The notes under the pieces are model-generated. The model ran no database searches, had not been told where the DNA came from, and saw only the letters and a program-made list of their open reading frames with translations. Both the position numbers and the translations under genes were made by a program. Source: DAIPJH01 sp036770365 (GTDB taxonomy: Bacteria > Pseudomonadota > Alphaproteobacteria > Rickettsiales > UBA998). Taken from it: 64,000 bases of DNA. Below are positions 42,301 through 49,453 of this stretch, piece after piece (the first letter of the stretch is position 1; every line of letters begins with the position of its first letter). The stretch spans positions 112,703-176,702 of the forward strand of contig DAIPJH010000003.1 in the NCBI GenBank assembly GCA_036770365.1, written 5' to 3'.

Positions 42301-42646
42301 GATTGCCAAGCAGCTTCTTGAGCTTGGTTTCAGCCTGATTGCTACACGCGGAACATACAAACACCTCAAAGAACAAGGACTGGAAGTCGCTCATATCAAT
42401 AAAGTCTATGAAGGTCGTCCACATATTGTCGATTGGTTAAAAGACAGCAAAGTACAGCTTGTGATTAACACCACCGAAGGCACGCAATCCTTAGCAGATA
42501 GTTTCAGCATTCGCCGCACCTCTTTGCAAAACAAAATCCCCTACTGCACCACCATTGCAGGCACACGCGCACTGGTGCAAGCCATGGACGCCATCAAAAA
42601 TCACGGGGGATTGGAAGTACAGTCTTTGCAAGAGTATGTTGCATAA
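39386..42646 (+). CDS. carB: Carbamoyl-phosphate synthase large subunit
   Basis: 1086 aa, full length. Two homologous ATP-grasp halves: [20 protein letters not shown] opens the first and [20 protein letters not shown] the second (about residue 570). [11 protein letters not shown] and [10 protein letters not shown] are the matching nucleotide loops. The oligomerisation domain lies between them, and the C-terminal MGS-like allosteric domain begins near residue 940 ([12 protein letters not shown]). AGAGAG precedes the start. A strong terminator lies 39 bp after the stop. Confidence 0.98.
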   Translation: [1086 protein letters not shown]

Positions 42647-42684
42647 CCCACCCTTTTATGTGTAGAGTACAGACCTTGCAAAAC

Positions 42685-42722
42685 CACCTTATCCTTACAA
42701 ACAGGATAAGGTGTGTTTTTTT
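42685..42722 (+). terminator. Rho-independent terminator after carB
   Basis: Perfect 11-bp stem CACCTTATCCT (42685-42695) / AGGATAAGGTG (42703-42713) with a 7-nt loop, followed by TGTTTTTTT. Strongest intrinsic terminator of the window; it separates carAB from greA and shows that greA cannot start at the upstream open-frame Met codon. Confidence 0.93.
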
Positions 42723-42757
42723 GTACTAAACCTTCTCATTTATGCATGGATACAACG

Positions 42758-43243
42758 ATGTTGAAAAAGATTCCAATTACCGCAGCAGGCTTCAAAACAT
42801 TGGAAGCAGAACTTAAACATCTAAAAACTGTTGAACGCCCTGACGTAATCAAAGCGATTGCGGAAGCGCGTGAGCATGGCGATTTAAAAGAAAATGCAGA
42901 ATACGCTGCAGCACGTGACAAACAAAGCTTCATCGAAGGACGTATCAAAGAAGTCGAAGCCGTGATTGCACATGCTGAAATTATTGATGTCAATGCACTA
43001 CATGGCTCAAAACACATCAAATTTGGTGCAACCATTTTGCTTATTGATGAAGACACTGAAGAAAAAATCAGCTATCAGATCGTCGGTGAATATGAGGCAG
43101 ATATTCGCAAAAATAAACTAGCGATCACTGCGCCGATTGCCCGCGCACTGATTGGTAAAACCGAGGGCGACACCGTAGAAGTCAACGCACCCTCTGGTCT
43201 GCGCTATTATGAAATCTTAGAAGTACATTTTCACAAAGAATAA
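42758..43243 (+). CDS. greA: Transcription elongation factor GreA
   Basis: 161 aa from ATG 42758 (MLKKIPITAAGFKTLEAELK), the usual family start; Met codons at 42746 and 42713 are in frame, but the latter overlaps the terminator. The N-terminal coiled coil carries the acidic tip AREHGDLKENAEYAAAR that reaches into the RNA polymerase channel; the C-terminal FKBP-like domain contains APIARALIGKTEGDTVEV. It rescues backtracked polymerase. The usual carA-carB-greA order is kept. Confidence 0.96.
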   Translation: MLKKIPITAAGFKTLEAELKHLKTVERPDVIKAIAEAREHGDLKENAEYAAARDKQSFIEGRIKEVEAVIAHAEIIDVNALHGSKHIKFGATILLIDEDTEEKISYQIVGEYEADIRKNKLAITAPIARALIGKTEGDTVEVNAPSGLRYYEILEVHFHKE

Positions 43244-43247
43244 CAGC

Positions 43248-44222
43248 ATGTCCGTACCCCGTACCGATATGGATTCACCATCACCTCGCGTATGGGCGTT
43301 GCTAGATGACCGTGCAGGCAACAACACGCAAACACTTGGTATTGCAGAAGCATTAGGCTACGCCTTTACACCCATCAAGCTAGATTACACCACACTCGTA
43401 CATATTCCCAATGCGCTGCAAGGCGCGAGTCTGCGCGGCATTACTAACGCCAGCAAAGCACAGCTAAAGAAAGGCGAAACTCCTGATATTATCATTGCAG
43501 CAGGTCGCCGCCTTGCCCCGATTGCGCTCTATCTCAAAAAGCATTTTCCAAAAGTGTTTCTCATCCATGTGATGCATCCTGATACATCACTGGATAACTT
43601 CAATCTAGTGATACTGCCAGAACATGACCACCCTGCGCCGCGCCATAATATTCTCACCAGTCTCGGCGCGCCACATGCCATCACCGCAGAAAAATTAACG
43701 GCGATGAAGCAGCCATCAGCACAACCTACCATCGCCATACTGATTGGCGGTGACAGTAAGCACGGCGCATTCTCACCACACGAAATCGACAGGATTTTTG
43801 CTGCTCTACATCAAGATACCCATCTCCATATTACCACTAGCCGCCGCACCTCACCTGCCTGCTTAAAACGCATCACACAACTCTGTGCTACTAAACCCCA
43901 TATACTCTATACCTACGGAGACACTGTGCCTAACCCTTATCCAGCGATGTTAGGCAACGCGGAGGCGATTATTGTCACAGGTGATTCGGTCGCCATGTGT
44001 TCGGAAAGTTGCGCTTCAGGCAAACCCGTCTATATTTATATCCCTGAAAAAGCTGCGCCATTAAAACACCGCCTGTTTATTCAATCTCTCTATGACAAAG
44101 AACTCGCAAAACCTTTGAGTGAATACACACGCACATGGCAGCCCACACATACACTGCAAGAAGCAAACAGACTCGCGCCCATCATCTTGGAACGTTATGC
44201 AATGTATAGCACTTCCATTTAA
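43248..44222 (+). CDS. ELM1-like (DUF1022) protein
   Basis: 324 aa. VWALLDDRAGNNTQTLGIAEALG, PDIIIAAGRRLAPIALYLKK, VMHPDTSLDNFNLVILPEHDHP, and the later VTGDSVAMCSESCASGKPVYIY identify the ELM1/DUF1022 family, named for the plant mitochondrial fission factor and common in alphaproteobacteria. The fold resembles glycosyltransferases of the GT-B type; the bacterial role is unknown. It starts 4 bp after greA, so both are probably co-transcribed. Confidence 0.88.
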   Translation: MSVPRTDMDSPSPRVWALLDDRAGNNTQTLGIAEALGYAFTPIKLDYTTLVHIPNALQGASLRGITNASKAQLKKGETPDIIIAAGRRLAPIALYLKKHFPKVFLIHVMHPDTSLDNFNLVILPEHDHPAPRHNILTSLGAPHAITAEKLTAMKQPSAQPTIAILIGGDSKHGAFSPHEIDRIFAALHQDTHLHITTSRRTSPACLKRITQLCATKPHILYTYGDTVPNPYPAMLGNAEAIIVTGDSVAMCSESCASGKPVYIYIPEKAAPLKHRLFIQSLYDKELAKPLSEYTRTWQPTHTLQEANRLAPIILERYAMYSTSI

Positions 44223-44227
44223 TAATC

Positions 44228-44280
44228 TATAGCCATACCCCATTTATAAGAACATGTCGTTCTTAAGTGGAATGGCTATA
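44228..44280. repeat. 53-bp palindromic element, copy 2
   Basis: Ends TATAGCCAT/ATGGCTATA with inner arms TAAGAAC/GTTCTTAAGTGG. Same length as copy 1 at 35885-35937 and about 70 percent identical. The stem is kept although the sequence differs (C-G here for T-A there; AAGAAC/GTTCTT for AAAAAT/ATTTTT). It starts 6 bp after the ELM1-like stop, so in this place it could also act as an mRNA end. Unlike copy 1, the ATG at its right end meets a stop after three codons. Confidence 0.8.
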
Positions 44281-44301
44281 TAAGAATAAACTAAAGACTA
44301 C

Positions 44302-44330
44302 TTGAAAAGTCGGACTTAGACGACTATCTC
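44302..44330 (+). promoter_or_regulatory. Weak candidate ahpC promoter
   Basis: TTGAAA (44302-44307), 17-bp spacer, TATCTC (44325-44330). A short dyad AGTCG...CGACT lies in the spacer. It could drive ahpC-trxB-lysR; the -10 is poor, so the call is tentative. Confidence 0.3.
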
Positions 44331-44374
44331 TAAGGCACACAAAAAATCACATTTTTAACTTTAGGAGACTACCC

Positions 44375-44977
44375 ATGAGCGTTCTAGTTGGCAAAAAAGC
44401 CCCTGATTTCAAAGCAAATGCAGTAATGCCTGATAACACCATCAAAGCGGATTTCGTACTGAGCGAATATTTGAAGGGCAAAATCGGTGTTTTATTTTTC
44501 TACCCTCTCGATTTTACCTTCGTCTGCCCTTCTGAAATCATCGCGTTTGATAACCGCTTAGAAGATTTCAAAAAACTCGGCGCAGAAGTGATTTCTGTAA
44601 GTGTTGATTCTCACTTTACTCACCTTGCATGGAAAAACACCCCCGTTGAAAAAGGCGGAATTGGCAATGTTCAGTTCCCAATGGTGGCAGATTTGACCAA
44701 ACAAATCGCACGTGATTATGATGTTCTACTCAATGATTCTATCGCGTTTCGTGGTACATTCCTAATTGACCAAGACGGTTTGGTACGTCACCAAGTTGTC
44801 AATGACCTACCTCTCGGTCGTAACGTAGATGAAGCGATCCGCATGGTGGACGCGCTTAAATTCCATCAAGAAAACGGCGAAGTCTGCCCTGCTGGCTGGA
44901 ACAAAGGCAAAGCTGGCATGAAAGCGACCGCTGAAGGCGTGGCAAGCTACCTCGCTGATAATGCTAAAAAACTTTAA
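44375..44977 (+). CDS. ahpC: 2-Cys peroxiredoxin (AhpC/Prx1 type)
   Basis: 200 aa. Peroxidatic C51 in FTFVCPSE and resolving C171 in GEVCPAGW, so a typical 2-Cys enzyme of the Prx1/AhpC class; RGTFLIDQDGLVRH is the conserved arginine strand. It reduces hydrogen peroxide and organic peroxides. AGGAG stands 9 nt before the ATG. trxB follows after 8 bp, so the electron path is probably NADPH to TrxB to a thioredoxin (not in the window) to AhpC, instead of AhpF. Confidence 0.95.
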   Translation: MSVLVGKKAPDFKANAVMPDNTIKADFVLSEYLKGKIGVLFFYPLDFTFVCPSEIIAFDNRLEDFKKLGAEVISVSVDSHFTHLAWKNTPVEKGGIGNVQFPMVADLTKQIARDYDVLLNDSIAFRGTFLIDQDGLVRHQVVNDLPLGRNVDEAIRMVDALKFHQENGEVCPAGWNKGKAGMKATAEGVASYLADNAKKL

Positions 44978-44985
44978 GGTTTATT

Positions 44986-45933
44986 ATGACAACGACCCAT
45001 CACACTAAGGCACTTATTATTGGTTCTGGCGCGGCGGGTTGCACCGCTGCGATTTATGCGGCACGTGCAGGACTAGAGCCTATACTCGTACGCGGCATGC
45101 AACCTGGCGGACAACTCACCATCACTACTGATGTTGAAAATTACCCTGGTTTTGCTGAACCCATACAAGGGCCTTGGTTGATGGAACAAATGGAGCAACA
45201 AGCGATCAACGTCGGCACAAAAGTCATTGGTGATCTAATTACCAGCGTTGATTTTAGCAAACGCCCTTTTACCTTGAGAGGTGATTCAGGTGATAGTTAT
45301 ATCGCGCAAACCGTCATCATCGCCACAGGTGCAAGCGCGCGCTGGCTCGGCATTGAAGGTGAAGAACAGTTCCAAAATTATGGGGTATCTGCCTGCGCGA
45401 CCTGCGACGGTTTTTTCTACCGCAACAAAGAAGTGGTCGTCATTGGCGGTGGCAATAGTGCTGTTGAAGAAGCACTTTTCCTTGCCAATATCGCATCAAA
45501 AGTGACACTGATTCACCGCCGCGATAGCTTAAAGGCTGAGAAAATCGCGCAAGACCGCTTATTCAAGAACCCCAAAATTACCGTACTATGGAACACAGCT
45601 CCGATTGCCTTTGTTGGCGATGCAGAGCCACGTAGCCTAACGGGTGTAAAAGTTCGCAACACAGTCGACGGCACAGAATCCATCGTAACAACGCATGGCG
45701 CGTTCGTGGCAATTGGTCACACCCCTAATACCGATTTGTTCAAAGGACAAATCGCACTTGATGAGCATAACTACATGCTGACCAAACCCAACAGCACCGC
45801 CACCAACATTGAAGGCGTATTTGCCGCAGGGGATGTCCAAGACAAAATCTACCGCCAAGCCATTACTGCCGCAGGAACTGGCTGCATGGCGGCACTTGAA
45901 GCAGAACGCTTCTTAGCTGCACACGAGGATTAA
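44986..45933 (+). CDS. trxB: Thioredoxin reductase
   Basis: 315 aa. FAD-binding GSGAAGCTAAIYAARAG, redox motif CATC (C137/C140) followed by DG, NADPH-binding GGGNSAVEEALFL, and a second FAD motif VFAAGDVQDKIYRQ. It reduces thioredoxin with NADPH. AAGGT precedes the ATG. Co-transcribed with ahpC, and a LysR regulator follows 3 bp later. Confidence 0.97.
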   Translation: MTTTHHTKALIIGSGAAGCTAAIYAARAGLEPILVRGMQPGGQLTITTDVENYPGFAEPIQGPWLMEQMEQQAINVGTKVIGDLITSVDFSKRPFTLRGDSGDSYIAQTVIIATGASARWLGIEGEEQFQNYGVSACATCDGFFYRNKEVVVIGGGNSAVEEALFLANIASKVTLIHRRDSLKAEKIAQDRLFKNPKITVLWNTAPIAFVGDAEPRSLTGVKVRNTVDGTESIVTTHGAFVAIGHTPNTDLFKGQIALDEHNYMLTKPNSTATNIEGVFAAGDVQDKIYRQAITAAGTGCMAALEAERFLAAHED

Positions 45934-45936
45934 ACC

Positions 45937-46830
45937 ATGTTAGACTGGGACAAACTTCGTATTTTCTACGCCGTTGCCCAAACTCAAAACATCACGCGTG
46001 CGGGTGAAGAATTAGGATTAAGCCAATCCGCCGTCAGCCGTCATATTACCATGCTGGAAGAGCGGTTGAAACAACCGCTCTTTCACCGTCGTGCGCGAGG
46101 CATCATCCTCACAGAACAAGGAGAAATACTATTTAGAACCGCAACCGAAATGTTCCAAAAACTAGCTGCAACAGAACAAAGTTTGCGAGATTTTGGGGAC
46201 AGACCACGAGGACGACTACGTATTACGCTACCCGTAGCAATGGGAACATTCTGGCTTGTGCCTATGATTAAAGATTTTCATGAAGAATATCCAGAAATTC
46301 AATTAGAAATTGTTGCCGATGACCGTGAACTTGATATTTCTATGCGAGAGGCGGATCTTGCTATTCGCTTTTACCCCACCAAACAAACAGACCTTATTCA
46401 AAAACCTTTACTCACCTTCGCACACTCTGTCTATGCCTCACAAGAATATCTACAAGAACGCGGCGTTCCTAGTACACTTGCTGATTTACAACATCATACA
46501 CTGATTGGCTACACACAAGGTACAACACTGCCGTTCGAGGATGTACATTGGCTCGCAGATCTTGCCGCCAGAAAAAACATCTCTCTACAACCCGCATTTA
46601 GCATCAACTCTCTCCACGGGATGCAACGTGCAGTCAAAAATGGGATTGGGATTGCAGCATTACCAGATTATATGGTTGCCAACGCCAAACGCATTATCAA
46701 TATTTTGCCTGATATTGAAGGTCCGAAAACACATGTTTATTTTGTCTATTCAATAGATATGCGCGAATCCCGAAGAATCCGCGCATTTCGCCACTTTATC
46801 CGCAGAAAAATTGGAGATATGAAGTTTTAA
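45937..46830 (+). CDS. LysR-family transcriptional regulator
   Basis: 297 aa. Winged HTH at about residues 18-60 (TRAGEELGLSQSAVSRHITMLEERL), then a substrate-binding domain (RGRLRITLPVAMGTFWLVPMIKDF). Not an obvious OxyR: no conserved cysteine pair appears in the effector domain. It sits 3 bp after trxB in the same operon, an arrangement seen in other alphaproteobacteria, so its targets may include redox genes, but that is inference. Tail-to-tail with the chemoreceptor gene, with no bases between. Confidence 0.9.
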   Translation: MLDWDKLRIFYAVAQTQNITRAGEELGLSQSAVSRHITMLEERLKQPLFHRRARGIILTEQGEILFRTATEMFQKLAATEQSLRDFGDRPRGRLRITLPVAMGTFWLVPMIKDFHEEYPEIQLEIVADDRELDISMREADLAIRFYPTKQTDLIQKPLLTFAHSVYASQEYLQERGVPSTLADLQHHTLIGYTQGTTLPFEDVHWLADLAARKNISLQPAFSINSLHGMQRAVKNGIGIAALPDYMVANAKRIINILPDIEGPKTHVYFVYSIDMRESRRIRAFRHFIRRKIGDMKF

Positions 46831-48669
46831 TCAAAACTCTTCCCAACCCGCATCATCTCCATAAGACTTCGATCCCCCAGATGCTGCAATCTTTTTCGGC
46901 GTAGCTTTTTTAGGTGTCGCCACCGGACGGGTTGCTACCGCAGACACATTCGCTTTAGGCTTCAATTGATGTACTTTTGTCTCTGATTCATTGATTTGAA
47001 AGAATTGCATCATACTGAGCAATGCAGATGCCTGATCCGAAAGTGAGCGTGCAGCCGCAGTATTCTCTTCCACCAATGCGGCATTTTGCTGTGTTGCCTC
47101 ATCCATATGCGTAATCGCAGAGTTAATCTCAGTAATACCCGTACTCTGCTGCACCGTTGCCTCAGAAATTTCAGAAACAATATCAGCTACCTTACGCACA
47201 GAACTCACAATCTCTTTCAATGTATCCCCTGCCTGATTCACAAGCGACGCACCTGTTTTCACCTGCCCCGCACTCTCACTGATAAGCTGTTTGATCTCCT
47301 TAGACGCCGTCGCCGAACGTCCTGCAAGCGCACGCACTTCTGATGCCACCACGGCAAAACCTTTGCCCGCATCACCAGCACGCGCCGCTTCCACCGCTGC
47401 ATTGAGTGCCAACAAATTCGTTTGGAACGCAATCTCATCAATCACACCAATAATATCTGAGATTTTTTGTGATGACTTCTCAATACTTCCCATGGCCGTC
47501 ACCGCATCATCTACCACCTTGCCACCTTTCTCAGCAATTTCACGTGCATTACCTGAAAGTTTATTCGCATTATTCGCATTCTCAGAGCTAGATCGCACCG
47601 TACCCGTCATTTCTTCCATTGACGCGGCGGTTTCTTCTAAGCTAGACGCTTGCTGCTCGGTACGAAGAGCTAAATCCGCACTGCCTGCAGAAATTTCTGA
47701 AGAAGCAGAATTAACTGACTCCGCAGCTTCATTGATTTGCATCACCATCGAGCGTAACTGATCAATGGTCGCGTTCACAGCCTCTTTAATGTCACCGAAC
47801 GTACCCTCATAATGCGCCGTCATATTTCGAGTCAAATCACCCTGAGACATCGCCTCCAATACCCCAACAGCCTCGATCATGCCACGCTCATTTTCCATAC
47901 GCATTTTCACTTGAGCAGTGGTATCTGTTGCATATTTTACGACTTTAACGGGTTTGCCATTTAAATCACAAATAGGGTTATACGATGCCTGAATCCACAC
48001 CTCTTTTCCACCTTTACCAACACGCATATATTCAGCGGCCTGATATTCTCCGCGACCTAATGCAGCCCAAAACTCACGATACTCGCTGCTGCTTCGATAC
48101 GTTGGCTCAACAAACATACTATGATGCTTGCCCTGCACTTCTTCTAAACTATAGCCAAGCGTATCCAGAAAATTCTTATTCGCCGTAATAATCGTACCAT
48201 CAAGGTTAAAAGAAATCACTGCCTGTGATTTATCAATCGCCGCCAACTGTCCTTGATAATCCGCATTTTGTAACTTTGCTTGCGTGGTATCCGTTGCAAA
48301 TTTCACCACTTTAACAGGCTTACCATCCACGCCCATAATTGGATTATACGATGCTTGAATCCACACCTCTTTTCCACCTTTACCAATACGCTTATATTCC
48401 GCCGCTTGAAACACGCCACGATTCAAACTATCCCAAAAATTACGATAGTCATTACTACTCGCATAGACAGGTTCAACAAACATACTATGATGTTTGCCTT
48501 GAATTTCTTCTAAACGATAACCGATTGTATCTAAGAAATTTTTATTGGCTGTGATAATCGTGCCATCCAAGTTAAACTCAATAGTTGCCTGTGACTTATC
48601 CAAAGCCTCCAACTTGCCTTGCATATCTGCAATATCAAGCTTTTCTTTCTTCACAAACATGCCCAACAT
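46831..48669 (-). CDS. Soluble double-PAS methyl-accepting chemotaxis protein
   Basis: 612 aa, no membrane segment. Two near-duplicate PAS domains (residues about 20-141 and 142-251, repeat unit 122 residues or 366 bp), a short HAMP-like region (about 265-320), then the methyl-accepting coiled coil with hairpin tip DEIAFQTNLLALNAAVEAARAG and flanking methylation helices. The C-terminus ends GWEEF, like the CheR/CheB-tethering pentapeptide of chemoreceptors. A cytoplasmic sensor, perhaps of redox or a small ligand; PAS cofactor unknown. cheW lies 37 bp upstream on the same strand. Confidence 0.93.
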   Translation of the reverse strand: MLGMFVKKEKLDIADMQGKLEALDKSQATIEFNLDGTIITANKNFLDTIGYRLEEIQGKHHSMFVEPVYASSNDYRNFWDSLNRGVFQAAEYKRIGKGGKEVWIQASYNPIMGVDGKPVKVVKFATDTTQAKLQNADYQGQLAAIDKSQAVISFNLDGTIITANKNFLDTLGYSLEEVQGKHHSMFVEPTYRSSSEYREFWAALGRGEYQAAEYMRVGKGGKEVWIQASYNPICDLNGKPVKVVKYATDTTAQVKMRMENERGMIEAVGVLEAMSQGDLTRNMTAHYEGTFGDIKEAVNATIDQLRSMVMQINEAAESVNSASSEISAGSADLALRTEQQASSLEETAASMEEMTGTVRSSSENANNANKLSGNAREIAEKGGKVVDDAVTAMGSIEKSSQKISDIIGVIDEIAFQTNLLALNAAVEAARAGDAGKGFAVVASEVRALAGRSATASKEIKQLISESAGQVKTGASLVNQAGDTLKEIVSSVRKVADIVSEISEATVQQSTGITEINSAITHMDEATQQNAALVEENTAAARSLSDQASALLSMMQFFQINESETKVHQLKPKANVSAVATRPVATPKKATPKKIAASGGSKSYGDDAGWEEF

Positions 48670-48706
48670 AAAAACCCCATAACTATCTGTTAAAAAATAA
48701 ATAAAA

Positions 48707-49207
48707 CTACGCGGCCTGCATAGCTTTCTCTAAAAGAATTTTGTCAAAAAGACGATCAACATCCAGCACAATCACCATGCGATCTTCCAGAGAAATCAAC
48801 CCTTTAACAAAAATATCGCGCTCAGCCTGCTGTAGTGCTGGCGGCGACTTCATTTCAGAACTGTGACTGTTCAAAATGTCTGAAACACCATCTACGGCAA
48901 TCCCAATTACCTTATCCAAAGCAGACAAAATAATAACCACATGCTTATCATCACCCTCTAAAACGGGCAGCGCAAAACGCGCACGCAAATCAAAAATAGG
49001 AATAATTAAGCCACGAAGATTGGTAACGCCCTTCATAAACTCAGGGGAGGATGGCAAGCGCGTAATATCCGTAACGCCCTTAATTTCATTGACCGCCATG
49101 ATATCCACGCCATATTCTTCACCACCCACCGTAAACGTAAGAAACTGCAACGCATCACCATAAACAGCTGGTTTGAGGGTAACATCACCACCAAGAAACT
49201 GATCCAT
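48707..49207 (-). CDS. cheW: CheW chemotaxis coupling protein
   Basis: 166 aa from the ATG at 49207, which has GAGGGG 5 nt upstream; an in-frame TTG at 49219 is unlikely. CheW fold: FLTFTVGGEEYGVDIMAVNEIKG, LPSSPEFMKGVTNLRGLIIPIFDLR, DKVIGIAVDGVSDIL. It links chemoreceptors to the CheA kinase. Transcribed with the double-PAS receptor. cheA, cheY, cheR and cheB are not in the window, so this is a satellite receptor/CheW pair. Confidence 0.95.
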   Translation of the reverse strand: MDQFLGGDVTLKPAVYGDALQFLTFTVGGEEYGVDIMAVNEIKGVTDITRLPSSPEFMKGVTNLRGLIIPIFDLRARFALPVLEGDDKHVVIILSALDKVIGIAVDGVSDILNSHSSEMKSPPALQQAERDIFVKGLISLEDRMVIVLDVDRLFDKILLEKAMQAA

Positions 49208-49291
49208 AAAGCCCCTCAATCATTTTTCAAATATACTATCTTACGCAACACCAAGAACAGCAAATCAAGCAAACAACACCAAAGTAATACC

Positions 49292-49342
49292 TATAGTATT
49301 ATCAATACACTAAAATAATGATGAAGTAACCATAACATATCT
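49292..49342 (+). repeat. Degenerate repeat, copy B (pairs with 35826-35877)
   Basis: Starts TATAGTATTATCAATACACT, contains ATGAAGTAAC and ends ACATATCT. It occupies part of the 246-bp gap between cheW and uvrC (49208-49453), whose remainder is AT-rich and without a recognisable gene. Confidence 0.45.
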
Positions 49343-49453
49343 ATTTTAAAAAGTTGAATGTTTTTATTTCATGCAATCTTTGGATGATTTTTCTGCAAAT
49401 GTCGCCTTAACATCACATATTATTTAGATTTTATTAACCATAACACTACACGT

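Noticed and set aside
42713..42757. Upstream extension of greA
   Set aside because: Overlaps the carB terminator and is absent from other GreA proteins.
46831..48669. CRISPR-like or other short tandem repeats
   Set aside because: The only tandem repeat here is the 366-bp coding PAS duplication; no array of short repeats with spacers was seen anywhere in the window.
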